Source of the DNA: Halarcobacter mediterraneus
Lineage (GTDB): Bacteria > Campylobacterota > Campylobacteria > Campylobacterales > Arcobacteraceae
Direction: 5' to 3'
DNA length: 64,000 nt
Assembly: GCF_004116625.1 (NCBI RefSeq)
Contig: NZ_NXIE01000004.1
Span: 186,001 to 250,000, forward strand
The translations under genes were made by a program, and so were the position numbers. The notes under the pieces are model-generated. The model was given only the letters and a program-made list of their open reading frames with translations, searched no databases and had not been told where the DNA came from. Positions 36,478 through 45,577 of the stretch are shown one piece after another (within the stretch, counting starts at the first letter, position 1; every line of letters starts with the position of its first letter).

Positions 36478-37569
36478 TCACTTTATCTCCTCTAATACTT
36501 TATATAATTCATTTAATTGAGTCTTTTGATCAAATAATCTTTTTGCTTTTTCTAAACCTTTTTTTGCAAGAGTTTTCTTTTGTTCTTCATTTTCATACAA
36601 AAAGTTTATTTTTTTTGCCAAGTCCTCGCTTGTTCTATTAAATAATAAGCCATCAACTCCATCTTCGATTATCTCTAAAGGACCACCATTATTTGTTGCT
36701 ATCATACAAACTTCATTTGCCATAGCCTCAATAACAACTAATCCAAAAGTTTCCCTTGGCGTAGCTAAAATATTTACATCAAAAAGCTGCATATGTTCAT
36801 TTACTTTTTTTGTAAAGCCTGTAAATATAATCTTATCTTCAATATCTAGTTTTTTAATCTTTTCTTTTAAAGAGTTTAAATACTCCTCATCCATTGTATG
36901 TCCTACAATCATTGCTTTTATATCTAACTCTTTTAATTTACTAATAGCTTCAATAACTAAAAATTGACCCTTTTCTTCTTCTATTCTTCCTACAATACCA
37001 ACTACAAATGTTTTTTTATTTAAATCATATTTTTCTTGTAGCTTTTCAATCTCTTTTTTATCATTTATATTTGTTTGAGTTCCCATATAAACCATATGTA
37101 TTTTAGGGCATATCTCTTTAGGAATAAATTTCTCTATTTGTTCTTTTACTTGATATGTAACAGCATGCATTGCATTTATATTTTTATAAAGCCACTTATG
37201 ATAGAAATCATCTTTAAATCTAGTCATAGTCATATTTCTTGTTTGAATGACCTTTGGTTTTCTTTTACTAAGTAGTTTTCCTAAAACAACTGTATTTATA
37301 TCTTTTGTCCAATGAAAATGAATAATATCAATTTTATACTCATCTATAAATTTTGCAAGTTTAAGTGCAGGTAAGAGGGGAAATAGCTTATTTCTTTTTA
37401 AGTAGTGAATATCATCTTTTTCTTCAAAATAATTATCAAGCTTCTTATTCTTTTCAATAATTACCTTACAAGTTGTTTTCTTACTAAACTCCTTATAACA
37501 ATTTGTCATAAATAGTTCTAAACCTCCAAGATCAGGGGAAAGGCAAAACTCTAGTATATTTTTTTTCAT
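36478..37569 (-). CDS. Glycosyltransferase family 4
   Basis: The 363-residue GT-B enzyme has an N-terminal LSPDLGGLELFMTN acceptor loop and a donor half with VVGIVGRIEEEKGQFLVIEA, NILATPRETFGLVVIEAMA and GPLEIIEDGVDGLLF. The second glutamate of the EX7E motif is therefore present. It is the only gene of the sugar locus on the minus strand, convergent with the GT2 gene and divergent from ugd, so it has its own promoter. It probably builds part of the outer core. Confidence 0.9.
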   Translation of the reverse strand: MKKNILEFCLSPDLGGLELFMTNCYKEFSKKTTCKVIIEKNKKLDNYFEEKDDIHYLKRNKLFPLLPALKLAKFIDEYKIDIIHFHWTKDINTVVLGKLLSKRKPKVIQTRNMTMTRFKDDFYHKWLYKNINAMHAVTYQVKEQIEKFIPKEICPKIHMVYMGTQTNINDKKEIEKLQEKYDLNKKTFVVGIVGRIEEEKGQFLVIEAISKLKELDIKAMIVGHTMDEEYLNSLKEKIKKLDIEDKIIFTGFTKKVNEHMQLFDVNILATPRETFGLVVIEAMANEVCMIATNNGGPLEIIEDGVDGLLFNRTSEDLAKKINFLYENEEQKKTLAKKGLEKAKRLFDQKTQLNELYKVLEEIK

Positions 37570-37675
37570 TTAAGTATCTTTGTTATTTTAAATTTCCAAA
37601 TTTTAACATAAATTATTTAAAAGTGTGTTTTTGATACACTTAGCCTCTTTATAGAAAAAAACAAAAGAGAGTAAT

Positions 37676-38842
37676 ATGAAAATTGCAATTGCAGGAACAG
37701 GCTATGTAGGACTTTCTAATGGTCTGCTTTTAGCACAAAACAATGAAGTAGTAGCCTTAGATATAATCCCTGAAAAAGTTGAAATGCTTAATAATAAAAT
37801 CTCGCCAATAGAAGATAAAGATATTAGTGAATTTTTATTAAAAGATAATATAAATTTTAGAGCAACCTTAGATAAAAATGAAGCCTATGAAAATGCAGAT
37901 TTTGTAATTATCTCAACACCAACTGATTATGACGAAGAAACAAACTATTTTGATACAAAATCAATAGAATATGTAATTGAAGATGTCTTAAAAATCAATC
38001 CAAATACAACAATGGTAATAAAATCAACAATTCCTGTAGGATATGTAAATAGTGTTAGAAAAAAATTCAATACACAAAATATAATATTTAGTCCAGAATT
38101 TTTAAGAGAAGGACAAGCCTTACATGATAATTTATATCCAAGTAGAATTATTGTAGGTGAAAAATCAGATAGAGCTATGGTTTTTGCAGCTCTTTTAGAA
38201 AGGGGTGCCATTAAGAAAAATGTTTCAGTTTTATTTACAGATTCAACTGAAGCAGAAGCTATAAAGCTTTTTTCAAATACATACTTGGCAATGAGAGTTG
38301 CATACTTCAATGAACTAGATTCTTATTGTGAAAAATATGATTTAAGTACAAAAGATATTATTGATGGTGTAGGTCTTGACCCAAGAATAGGAACACATTA
38401 TAACAATCCTTCTTTTGGATATGGAGGATACTGTTTCCCAAAAGATACAAAACAGCTAAAAGCAAATTTCTTAGAAGTTCCAAATAATTTAATAGATGCA
38501 ATAGTTGATTCAAATGAAACAAGAAAAGAGTTTATTACAAGTAGAATTTTAGAAAAGAAACCTAAAATAGTTGGTATTTATAGACTTATTATGAAAGCAG
38601 GAAGTGATAACTTTAGAAGTTCAGCAGTTCAAGGTGTAATAGAAAAACTTAGAAAAGAAGTAGAAGTTATAATTTATGAACCAGTATTAACTGAAAATAC
38701 CTTTGAGGGATTAAAAGTTATAAAAGATATTAATGAATTTAAATCTTTAAGTGATGTTCTTGTTGCAAATAGATTAGAAGAAGAAATCTTAGATATTAAA
38801 GAAAAAGTCTATACCAGAGACATTTTTCAAAGTGACATTTAA
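37676..38842 (+). CDS. ugd: UDP-glucose/nucleotide-sugar 6-dehydrogenase
   Basis: The 388-residue enzyme has [19 protein letters not shown] (NAD loop), [29 protein letters not shown] and the catalytic cysteine in [14 protein letters not shown] near residue 252. This is the UDP-glucose dehydrogenase pattern, giving UDP-glucuronate. A TTGATA sequence at 37631 within a short dyad may belong to its promoter. An SDR epimerase follows after nine bases, so the pair probably makes UDP-glucuronate and then an epimer. Confidence 0.93.
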   Translation: MKIAIAGTGYVGLSNGLLLAQNNEVVALDIIPEKVEMLNNKISPIEDKDISEFLLKDNINFRATLDKNEAYENADFVIISTPTDYDEETNYFDTKSIEYVIEDVLKINPNTTMVIKSTIPVGYVNSVRKKFNTQNIIFSPEFLREGQALHDNLYPSRIIVGEKSDRAMVFAALLERGAIKKNVSVLFTDSTEAEAIKLFSNTYLAMRVAYFNELDSYCEKYDLSTKDIIDGVGLDPRIGTHYNNPSFGYGGYCFPKDTKQLKANFLEVPNNLIDAIVDSNETRKEFITSRILEKKPKIVGIYRLIMKAGSDNFRSSAVQGVIEKLRKEVEVIIYEPVLTENTFEGLKVIKDINEFKSLSDVLVANRLEEEILDIKEKVYTRDIFQSDI

Positions 38843-38851
38843 AGGTTATTT

Positions 38852-39721
38852 ATGAAAAAAAAGAAAATACTAGTTACAGGTGGTGCAGGGTTTGTAGGAA
38901 GTCATCTTTGTGAAAGATTAGCAAAAGATCCTAATAATATAGTATATTCCTTAGATAATTATTTTACAGGAACAAAAGATAATCATGTTGAAAATGTTAC
39001 TTATATAGAAGGTTTAACTAGTGATATTGATACTTTGATTGATTTTGTACCTAATATGGTTTATCACTTAGGAGAATACTCAAGAGTAGAACAAAGCTTT
39101 GATGATATAAAAAAGGTTTTAGAATACAATAAATCAGGGACAATAGCAGTTTTAGAGTTTGTAAGAAAGCATAAGTGCAAACTTTTATATGCTGGAAGCA
39201 GTACAAAATATGGTGATGAAGGTGCAAACGCAAATGCTAGTCCCTATGCTTGGAGTAAATCTTCAAATACTCAACTTGTAAAAAATTATGGGGCTTGGTT
39301 TGGAATAGATTATGTTATCACATATTTTTATAATGTTTATGGTCCAAGGGAAATACAAACAGGTAAATATGCCACTTTAATTGCTTTATTTAAAGAGAAA
39401 ATGAAAAATAATGAAGTTCTTACAATAGTAAGTCCAGGAACTCAAAAAAGAAACTTTACTCACATTGATGATACTGTAAATGCTTTAATCTTAATTGGAG
39501 AAAAAGGTTATGGGGATGAGTATGGTATTGGAAACCCTCATGCTTTTACTATTTTAGAAGTTGCAAAAATGTTTGGTGGAGAAATAGAAATGTTACCTGA
39601 GAGAAAAGGAAACAGAATGGTAGCAAGTGTCATTAGTGATAAAACAAGAGCCTTAGGTTGGGAACCTAAAGTTAATCTAGCTGCTTATATTGAAGAACAA
39701 AAAAAGAATGACTGGAAATAA
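38852..39721 (+). CDS. NAD-dependent sugar epimerase (extended SDR)
   Basis: The 289-residue protein has the VTGGAGFVGSHLCERL loop, YHLGEYSRVEQSF, a catalytic serine in YAGSSTKYGDEG and the YxxxK pair in SPYAWSKSSN. VYGPREIQTG and a late ALGWEPKV are also typical of nucleotide-sugar epimerases. Given the adjacent ugd, a likely activity is UDP-glucuronate 4-epimerase giving UDP-galacturonate; this is inference. At 289 residues it is a little shorter than usual for the family. Confidence 0.85.
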   Translation: MKKKKILVTGGAGFVGSHLCERLAKDPNNIVYSLDNYFTGTKDNHVENVTYIEGLTSDIDTLIDFVPNMVYHLGEYSRVEQSFDDIKKVLEYNKSGTIAVLEFVRKHKCKLLYAGSSTKYGDEGANANASPYAWSKSSNTQLVKNYGAWFGIDYVITYFYNVYGPREIQTGKYATLIALFKEKMKNNEVLTIVSPGTQKRNFTHIDDTVNALILIGEKGYGDEYGIGNPHAFTILEVAKMFGGEIEMLPERKGNRMVASVISDKTRALGWEPKVNLAAYIEEQKKNDWK

Positions 39722-39762
39722 GGTTAAATCTAAAGATATCCGACTAATAAGTCATTTTTTGA

Positions 39763-39768
39763 TATAAT
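39763..39768 (+). promoter_or_regulatory. Probable -10 element before the second kinase gene
   Basis: TTTTTTGATATAAT gives a T-run followed by a consensus TATAAT, 52 bases before the ATG at 39820. A four-pair hairpin GACT/AGTC just upstream, running into the T-run (39742-39760), could be a weak terminator for the epimerase gene. Confidence 0.45.
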
Positions 39769-39819
39769 ATATATACTAACAAAACAAATATTATTTTTAA
39801 AAGTATAAGAAGAAAATTA

Positions 39820-40566
39820 ATGAATTATAAATATGAAATAAATAATGGATACGAAGATTTTAAGAATCTAGTATTAAATATCCAATATAAATTTAAGCAA
39901 AAAAATCAAAATATTCACAAAGCTAGAAATGAATTAAAAATTATCAATCATAACAATATAGATGTAGTAATTAAATCCTTTAAAAAACCAAGTTTTTTAA
40001 ACAGAATAGTTTATACTTTTTTTAAAGATTCAAAGGCAAAAAAATCTTATGATTATTCCATAAAAATAGGAAACTTTACGCCTAATGCAATCTCTTATGT
40101 AGAGTTTTATTCTTCAGGATTATTATCGCAAAGTTATTTTATAAGTGAAAGATTTGCCTATGATTTCACAATTCGTGAACCACTTTTAGAAGAAAAGTTT
40201 GAAGATAAAGAGAATATTTTTAAAGCCTTTGCTAAATTTACTTATGATTTACATGAAGCTCAAATCTTTCATAAAGATTACTCTCCTGGAAATATTTTAA
40301 TAAAAAAGCATGATGATAATTATGAGTTTAAAATAGTAGATATAAATAGAATGAAATTTTCTACTTTAAGATTAGAAGAAAGATTAAAAAACTTTTCAAA
40401 ACTTTGGGCAAAAGATGAAGACTTGAGAATAATTGCAAAAGAGTATGCAAAGCTAATAAATCAAGATGAAGAAAAATGTATAAATTTAGCTTTAAAGTTT
40501 TCAAACTCAAATAAAGCTGCAAAAAACTTCAAAAAAAGACTAAGAGGTCAAAAAGTTGTTGATTGA
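39820..40566 (+). CDS. LPS core kinase, WaaP/KdkA-like
   Basis: The 248-residue protein shows the LPS-kinase layout: lysine in VVIKSFKKPSF, a catalytic loop HKDYSPGNIL near residues 150-159 and a metal site IVDINRM near 172-177. This is the KdkA/WaaP/InaA pattern, so it should phosphorylate Kdo or heptose in the inner core, using ATP in the cytoplasm. Its last codons lie in a 13-bp sequence repeated 1336 bases further on. Removing the insert would leave the same protein end (VVD, then a TAA instead of a TGA stop). Confidence 0.82.
   Translation: MNYKYEINNGYEDFKNLVLNIQYKFKQKNQNIHKARNELKIINHNNIDVVIKSFKKPSFLNRIVYTFFKDSKAKKSYDYSIKIGNFTPNAISYVEFYSSGLLSQSYFISERFAYDFTIREPLLEEKFEDKENIFKAFAKFTYDLHEAQIFHKDYSPGNILIKKHDDNYEFKIVDINRMKFSTLRLEERLKNFSKLWAKDEDLRIIAKEYAKLINQDEEKCINLALKFSNSNKAAKNFKKRLRGQKVVD
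40552..40564. repeat. 13-bp direct repeat, left copy, flanking an inserted gene
   Basis: AAAGTTGTTGATT at the end of the kinase gene is identical to 41888-41900. The two copies bracket exactly one gene, a Schlafen/AlbA_2 protein, and the adjacent bases differ on both sides. Confidence 0.75.
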
Positions 40567-41887
40567 GTCTCAAACTACAGAATTTAAACAAATCTGGAAG
40601 GATGAATATCTTAAAACAGTTTGTGCCTTTGCAAATACTGATGGTGGAGTTTTATATGTAGGTTTTGATGACTTTGGAAATATAGTTGGAATAGAAAATA
40701 GTAAAAAGTTAATTGAAACTTTGCCAAATAAAATAAATAATCGATTAGGAATAATCGTTGATATTATATTAAAAGAGCAAGCTAAAAAAAACTACTTAGA
40801 AATAGTTATAAAAAAAACCTATGCACCAATTTCATATAATGGAAAATTTTATTTAAGAAGTGGAAGTAATACAATAGAATTAAATGGAAGTAATTTAACA
40901 AATTTTTTATTAAAAAAGTATGGTAAAACATGGGATGATATCCCTGAAGAAAAATTTACTCTTGATGAAATAGATTTAGAAACAATTGAAAAATTTAAAA
41001 AGTTATCAAAAGATAGAGTTCCTGATATTGAAAAAGAAGATAATATTGAACAACTATTAAGGAAATTAAATCTTTATGATGGTAATTATTTAAAAAGAGC
41101 AGCTATTTTACTTTTTGCTAAGAATCCACAAAAATATTATATACAATCTCATTCTAAAATAGGAAAGTTTTTAAACGACACAGAAATACAAAGTAGTGAT
41201 ATAGTTGAAGGAAATCTTCTAAATCAAGTTGATAAGATTATGGATATTTTAAGATTAAAGTATCTTAAAGCTTATATCTCATATGAAGGAATGCATAGAA
41301 GAGAAAGATTAGAATATCCTTTTGAAGCATTAAGAGAAGCAGTGATAAATGCTCTTATTCATAGGGACTATACAAATACTTCAAATTTACAAATAAAAGT
41401 TTTTGAAAATAAACTTATTATGTATAATGGAGCAACTTTAAGTACAGAAGTTCCTATAGACAAATTTGATAAACCACACCAATCTAAACCTTTTAATCCT
41501 ACAATGGCAAATATATTTTATAAATGTGGATATATAGAAAACTGGGGTAGAGGAACAAATAATATTATAAAACAATGTTTAGATTATGATTTACCAAAAC
41601 CAAAGTTTGAATATGAGTGGACAGCATTAGTTACAACTTTTTTTAAAGCTGACCAAAAGACTGACCAAAAGACTGACCAAAAGACTGACCAAAAGAGTAC
41701 AAAAGAACAAATATTAGAAATTCTTGAAATAAATGATAAAATGACAAGAGAAAGTTTAGCTGAAAAAATAGGTGTTTCTTCAAGTGCTATAAAACAACAT
41801 ATAGCAAAGCTTCAAAGTGAAGGTAGGCTTAAAAGAGTTGGTGGGAGAAAAGAAGGTTCTTGGAAAGTTTTAAATACAAAGGAATAG
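40556..41887 (+). CDS. ATP-binding transcriptional regulator, Schlafen AlbA_2 / wHTH
   Basis: The 443-residue protein has an N-terminal AlbA_2 domain (ESQTTEFKQIWKDEYLKTVC, FANTDGGVLYVGFDD) and a middle ATPase-like region (EALREAVINALIHRDY, NWGRGTNNIIKQC). A (DQKT)n linker at about 366-381 leads to a C-terminal winged helix (MTRESLAEKIGVSSSAIKQH). Such proteins are DNA-binding regulators, often found as mobile cargo and near defence genes. It has no obvious role in LPS synthesis. The start is TTG, 11 bases inside the kinase gene, in the left copy of a 13-bp direct repeat, with AGAGG upstream as ribosome site. It is probably a foreign insertion. Confidence 0.85.
   Translation: MLIESQTTEFKQIWKDEYLKTVCAFANTDGGVLYVGFDDFGNIVGIENSKKLIETLPNKINNRLGIIVDIILKEQAKKNYLEIVIKKTYAPISYNGKFYLRSGSNTIELNGSNLTNFLLKKYGKTWDDIPEEKFTLDEIDLETIEKFKKLSKDRVPDIEKEDNIEQLLRKLNLYDGNYLKRAAILLFAKNPQKYYIQSHSKIGKFLNDTEIQSSDIVEGNLLNQVDKIMDILRLKYLKAYISYEGMHRRERLEYPFEALREAVINALIHRDYTNTSNLQIKVFENKLIMYNGATLSTEVPIDKFDKPHQSKPFNPTMANIFYKCGYIENWGRGTNNIIKQCLDYDLPKPKFEYEWTALVTTFFKADQKTDQKTDQKTDQKSTKEQILEILEINDKMTRESLAEKIGVSSSAIKQHIAKLQSEGRLKRVGGRKEGSWKVLNTKE
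41651..41698 (+). repeat. Four tandem 12-bp units within the AlbA_2 gene
   Basis: GACCAAAAGACT is repeated four times, the last copy ending GAGT. Each unit is in frame and codes for DQKT (DQKS in the last), forming the linker before the winged helix. Slippage would change linker length without breaking the frame. Confidence 0.9.
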
Positions 41888-41900
41888 AAAGTTGTTGATT
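41888..41900. repeat. 13-bp direct repeat, right copy
   Basis: Identical to 40552-40564. It covers the TTG start region of the deacetylase gene. Joining the two copies recreates a direct overlap of kinase stop and deacetylase start. Confidence 0.75.
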
Positions 41901-42611
41901 AATTTAATGTATCATCATGTAAACAGTGATAGATGTAGCAATGATTTGGAAATATTTGAAAAGCATATAAAATATATATCTGAAAATTTTAAAACAACCT
42001 TTCCTACTGATGAAAAATTAAAAGGAAATTACGCTTGTTTAATTTTTGATGATGCTTATGTGGATTTTTATTATCTTATCTTTCCTATTTTAAAAAAGTA
42101 TAAAGTAAAAGCCTTATTAGCTGTTCCTACAAAATATATTTTGAATTCTTGCGAAAATGATACAAGTTTAAGAATGAGTTTTGAACACAATGATGAATTT
42201 AAAAACTATGAAAAAGGAACTTTTTGTACCTTTGAAGAAATGAAAGAGATGATTGCTAGTAACTTAGTTCAAATAGTTTCTCATTCTCATACTCATACAA
42301 ATCTTTTAGAAGAAAATATTGATTTAGACCAAGAATTGAACCTATCAAAAAAAATATTAGAAGATAAACTAAATATCAAAGTAGAAACTTTTGTTTATCC
42401 TTTTGGAAAATTTAATAAAGAAATAGCCCAACAAACTCATAAGGTATATAAATACTCTTTTAGAATAGGAAATGCTATTCATAAAGATTTTTCTGGAATA
42501 AAAGGAATAAACTATAGAGTAAATGCAGATGGCTTAAAAACAGCAGATGAAATTTTTAAATTTCCAAAAATATTAAAATATAAATTTAAAGCCTTAATAA
42601 AATCATTTTAG
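41892..42611 (+). CDS. Polysaccharide deacetylase (NodB-like)
   Basis: The 239-residue protein has the NodB motifs: LMYHHV near the N-terminus, LIFDDAYVDFYY with the catalytic and metal aspartates, SHSHTHTNL with two metal histidines, and VYPFGKFN. It should remove an N-acetyl (or O-acetyl) group from a sugar, presumably of the LPS core or its precursor. There is no signal peptide, so it acts in the cytoplasm. TTG at 41892, with AAAGGA eight bases upstream, is favoured; ATG at 41907 would begin inside the MYHHV motif. The ribosome site is part of the inserted DNA. Confidence 0.82.
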   Translation: MLINLMYHHVNSDRCSNDLEIFEKHIKYISENFKTTFPTDEKLKGNYACLIFDDAYVDFYYLIFPILKKYKVKALLAVPTKYILNSCENDTSLRMSFEHNDEFKNYEKGTFCTFEEMKEMIASNLVQIVSHSHTHTNLLEENIDLDQELNLSKKILEDKLNIKVETFVYPFGKFNKEIAQQTHKVYKYSFRIGNAIHKDFSGIKGINYRVNADGLKTADEIFKFPKILKYKFKALIKSF

Positions 42612-42618
42612 GAAAAAT

Positions 42619-43368
42619 ATGAATATTAGTGTAGTAGTTTTAGCAAAAAACAATGAAAATACAATAAAGAAAACCTTAGAAAGTCTTAAAGGTTTTTCTG
42701 ATGTTGTTGTTTATGACAATGGTTCAACTGACAAAACAATAGAAATTGCAAAAAGTTTCTCAAATGTAAATTTGGTGCAAGGACAGTTCAAAGGTTTTGG
42801 TTGGACAAAAAATCAAGCAGCAAGTTTTGCCAAAAATGATTGGATTTTGATAATTGATAGTGATGAGGTAGTTGATTTAGAACTTTTTACAACTTTAAAA
42901 ACAAAAACTTTAGATAAAAATATAGTCTATAAACTAAACTTTAAAGCCTTTTATAAAGACATTCAAGTCAAATATTGTGGTTGGAATAATCAAAAAATAA
43001 AAAGACTTTATAATAAAACTATTACAAAATACAATAGCAATGATGTCCATGAAGATATCATAACTCAAAATCTTCAAATGGAAGTTTTAAAAGGAAATGT
43101 AGAACACTACAGTTATCATACTATTTCCCAGTTCATAATAAAAGCAGACCACTATTCCTCACTTTTTGCAAAAAATAATGCTGGTAAAAAAAACTCTTCT
43201 CCAACAAAGGCTTTTTTTAATGGAATGTATTCTTTTTTTAGAACATATATTTTAAAAAGAGGTTTTCTTGATGGTTATGTGGGTTTAATAATTGCCTATT
43301 CTCATATGGTAACAAACTTTTATAAATATATGAAGCTATATGAAGCAAACAAAGAGTTGAAAAAATGA
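42619..43368 (+). CDS. Glycosyltransferase family 2 (WaaE/KdtX-like)
   Basis: The 249-residue enzyme has ISVVVLAKNNENTIKKTL, VVYDNGSTDKTIEIA, KNQAASFAKNDWILIIDSDE with a D-x-D-type metal site, and YNSNDVHEDI with the late catalytic acid. This is the pattern of WaaE-like transferases that add glucose to inner-core heptose. Its stop overlaps the next GT9 gene by four bases (ATGA), and both act on the core. Confidence 0.88.
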   Translation: MNISVVVLAKNNENTIKKTLESLKGFSDVVVYDNGSTDKTIEIAKSFSNVNLVQGQFKGFGWTKNQAASFAKNDWILIIDSDEVVDLELFTTLKTKTLDKNIVYKLNFKAFYKDIQVKYCGWNNQKIKRLYNKTITKYNSNDVHEDIITQNLQMEVLKGNVEHYSYHTISQFIIKADHYSSLFAKNNAGKKNSSPTKAFFNGMYSFFRTYILKRGFLDGYVGLIIAYSHMVTNFYKYMKLYEANKELKK

Positions 43369-44285
43369 ATTTATTAATTACAAGACATGATAAAATAGGG
43401 GACTTTGTAGTTACTCTTCCTCTTTTTAAAGCTATAAAAGAACAATATCCAGATACAAAAGTTACAGCACTTGTATCAAAAATAAATTTTGATTTTGCTT
43501 CACATATCGAGTTTATAGATGATGTAATTCTTTTTGATAAAGACAACTTAGATAATACTTTAAAACAAATCAAAGAAAAAAAATTTGACGCTAGTATTAG
43601 TGCTTATATAGATACTACTTTAGGAAAACTTCTTTTTAAAAGTGGTATTAAAAAAAGAGTTGCCCCTGCAACAAAAATAGCACAACTTTTTTTTAATAAA
43701 AGAGTAAAACAAAGAAGAAGTAAAGTAGAGAAAACTGAATGGCAGTATAATCTTGATTTAGCAAAAAAACTCTTTCCAGATATTAGACTAAAATTTAGAA
43801 AACCACTTTTAAATATTCAGACAAGAAAAGAAAAGAAAATAGTATTTCATCCTGGCTTTGGTGGAAGTAGTGATGGTAATCTAAGCCTTGATGACTATAT
43901 AAACCTTGCAAGAAGTATAAGTCAAAGTGAATATGAAATTATTTTTAGTTTTGGACCTGATGATAATATTTCAAAAGAATATATTTCAAAAAATATAAAC
44001 TTTAAAGCAACAATTTATGACTCAAAAGGTTCCTTATACGAATTTACTACCTTCTTAGCTTCATGTTATTTATTTGTAAGTACTTCTACTGGACCAATGC
44101 ACCTTGCAGGAGCAAGCAATACAAAAACACTTTCTTTTTTTGGAGACTCTTTATTTGCAAGTTCAAAAAGATGGGCAACTATAAGTGATGAAGAAAATCA
44201 AAATAATTTTATGCTTTCTTATGATTATGATAGACAAACATATAAAGAAATAGAAAAAAGACTATATGAGTTAATACATGAATAA
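43365..44285 (+). CDS. GT9 heptosyltransferase-family glycosyltransferase
   Basis: The 306-residue GT9 protein begins NLLITRHDKIGDFVVTLPL and has VSTSTGPMHLAGASNTKTLSFFG in the donor domain. It is the third GT9 of the locus and has a weaker heptosyltransferase pattern (no C-terminal cysteines), so its sugar may differ. It overlaps the next gene by eight bases and lies between a WaaE-like enzyme and a glycosidase-like membrane protein. Confidence 0.87.
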   Translation: MNLLITRHDKIGDFVVTLPLFKAIKEQYPDTKVTALVSKINFDFASHIEFIDDVILFDKDNLDNTLKQIKEKKFDASISAYIDTTLGKLLFKSGIKKRVAPATKIAQLFFNKRVKQRRSKVEKTEWQYNLDLAKKLFPDIRLKFRKPLLNIQTRKEKKIVFHPGFGGSSDGNLSLDDYINLARSISQSEYEIIFSFGPDDNISKEYISKNINFKATIYDSKGSLYEFTTFLASCYLFVSTSTGPMHLAGASNTKTLSFFGDSLFASSKRWATISDEENQNNFMLSYDYDRQTYKEIEKRLYELIHE

Positions 44286-45351
44286 AGAACCTTTTTTTTG
44301 GGATAAATACTCTGACCAGCCACAAATAATAAAAGATAAAACCTATAAAAGAGAAATGAGAAAAAAGTATTTATTTGATTTATTTAAAATGCTTTTCTCT
44401 TCTATTTTAGTTTTACCCTTTGCCCTTATTTTTATGAAATTTTTCAAAGGAAAGCAAGAACTTTCAAATAAAGACTTCTTAGGTTTAGGTGTAAACCTTG
44501 ATAAAGATGATAAAGAAAATACTCAACAAAAACTAGTAGAAGAATTAGGAGTTAAAAATTTAATAATAAGAATACCCCTTTGGGATATGAAAAACATAGA
44601 CTCTTATGTGACTTTTGCAGAAAGTTTTAATGAAAATTCTCCTAAAAATATTTTACTAAATATTATGCAAGATAGAACTCATATTGAAAGTCACCATTTA
44701 CTAAAAAAAGATTTAAACCTTATTTTTAAAAAGTTTCAAAATATTGCAAGTGAATACCAAATAGGAACTACAATAAATAGAGCAAAATGGGGCTTCTTCG
44801 CCGTAAAAGAGTATTTAGAGTTTTATAAAGTAGCTCAAGATTTAAGAGATGATAAATATAAAAATTTAAAGTTATTAGGTCCAAGTATCATTGACTTTGA
44901 ATATTATTATAACATCAGAGCAATGTTTAATTTTCACAATATCAAATATGATAAATTAAGTGCTTTGCTTTATGTAGATAGAAGAGGAGCCCCAAGTAAT
45001 ACTCAATATGGTATTTTTGATACAAAAAATAAAATAAATTTACTTTATACTTTAGCTAAACTATCATCTAAAACAAGTGATGAAATCTATATTACAGAAG
45101 TGAATTGGCCTTTATCAAATACAGCACCTTATGCTCCAACAAGTGAAAAAGAGTGTATAAGCAATGAAAAATATTGTAAATATATGAAAGAATATATACA
45201 AATAGCAAAACAAAGTAAAAAAGTTCAAAAAGTTTATTGGCATCAGTTAATAGCACCAGGATATGGACTTGTAGATAATAGAGATGGTAAAATAAAAAAA
45301 CTACCACAATTTTATACATTCAAAGAAGTTTTAAATAAAGATAAAGAATGA
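44278..45351 (+). CDS. Membrane-anchored glycosidase-like (TIM-barrel) protein
   Basis: The 357-residue protein has a basic cytoplasmic start, one membrane helix (about 35-57) and then an outward-facing domain with glycosyl-hydrolase clan A features. These are GLGVNLDKDD, RIPLWDM, LLGPSIIDFEYYY, and YITEVNWP near residue 274, where the glutamate would be the nucleophile. The usual acid/base asparagine-glutamate pair is not clear (INRAKWG is at that place). It may trim or sense a glycan in the periplasm, or be a catalytically dead binding protein. I know of no named family. It is translationally coupled to the GT9 gene upstream. Confidence 0.55.
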   Translation: MNKEPFFWDKYSDQPQIIKDKTYKREMRKKYLFDLFKMLFSSILVLPFALIFMKFFKGKQELSNKDFLGLGVNLDKDDKENTQQKLVEELGVKNLIIRIPLWDMKNIDSYVTFAESFNENSPKNILLNIMQDRTHIESHHLLKKDLNLIFKKFQNIASEYQIGTTINRAKWGFFAVKEYLEFYKVAQDLRDDKYKNLKLLGPSIIDFEYYYNIRAMFNFHNIKYDKLSALLYVDRRGAPSNTQYGIFDTKNKINLLYTLAKLSSKTSDEIYITEVNWPLSNTAPYAPTSEKECISNEKYCKYMKEYIQIAKQSKKVQKVYWHQLIAPGYGLVDNRDGKIKKLPQFYTFKEVLNKDKE

Positions 45352-45379
45352 TAAAATAAATTAAAAGTAAGGAGATATC

Positions 45380-45577
45380 ATGGGTATAGCTGAAATAAAA
45401 GATCTTAATACAAAAGAAAAATTAATTTTGATAAATGATATTTGGGAAAGCTTAGAAAAGGAAGATTTTAATATAGAATCTCCTTCTTGGCATAATGATA
45501 TTTTAGAAGAAAGAATAAAAAAAATAGAAGATGAAAAAGCAAATTATATTTCAATAGAAGAACTAAAAAATAAATGA
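45380..45577 (+). CDS. Antitoxin, addiction module protein family
   Basis: The 65-residue product fits the short unstable antitoxins paired with RelE/ParE toxins (LNTKEKLILINDIWESL, then SPSWHNDILEER). A strong AAGGAG ribosome site precedes it. The stop overlaps the toxin ATG (ATGA), giving the normal antitoxin-toxin order. It lies in the LPS locus between the glycosidase-like gene and waaF, with which it has no functional link. It would bind and neutralise the toxin and probably repress the pair. Confidence 0.82.
   Translation: MGIAEIKDLNTKEKLILINDIWESLEKEDFNIESPSWHNDILEERIKKIEDEKANYISIEELKNK

Noticed and set aside
36465-36490. Possible bidirectional terminator between convergent GT2 and GT4 genes
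   Set aside because: Only six pairs (GATAAA/TTTATC), overlapping the minus-strand stop region and without a U-run.
37945-38310. Minus-strand frame of 121 codons inside ugd
   Set aside because: The ugd frame has its complete motifs; the opposite frame has none.
40556-41887. Insertion sequence around the AlbA_2 gene
   Set aside because: There is no transposase and no terminal inverted repeat; only the 13-bp direct repeat is present, so I call it an insertion of unknown mechanism.
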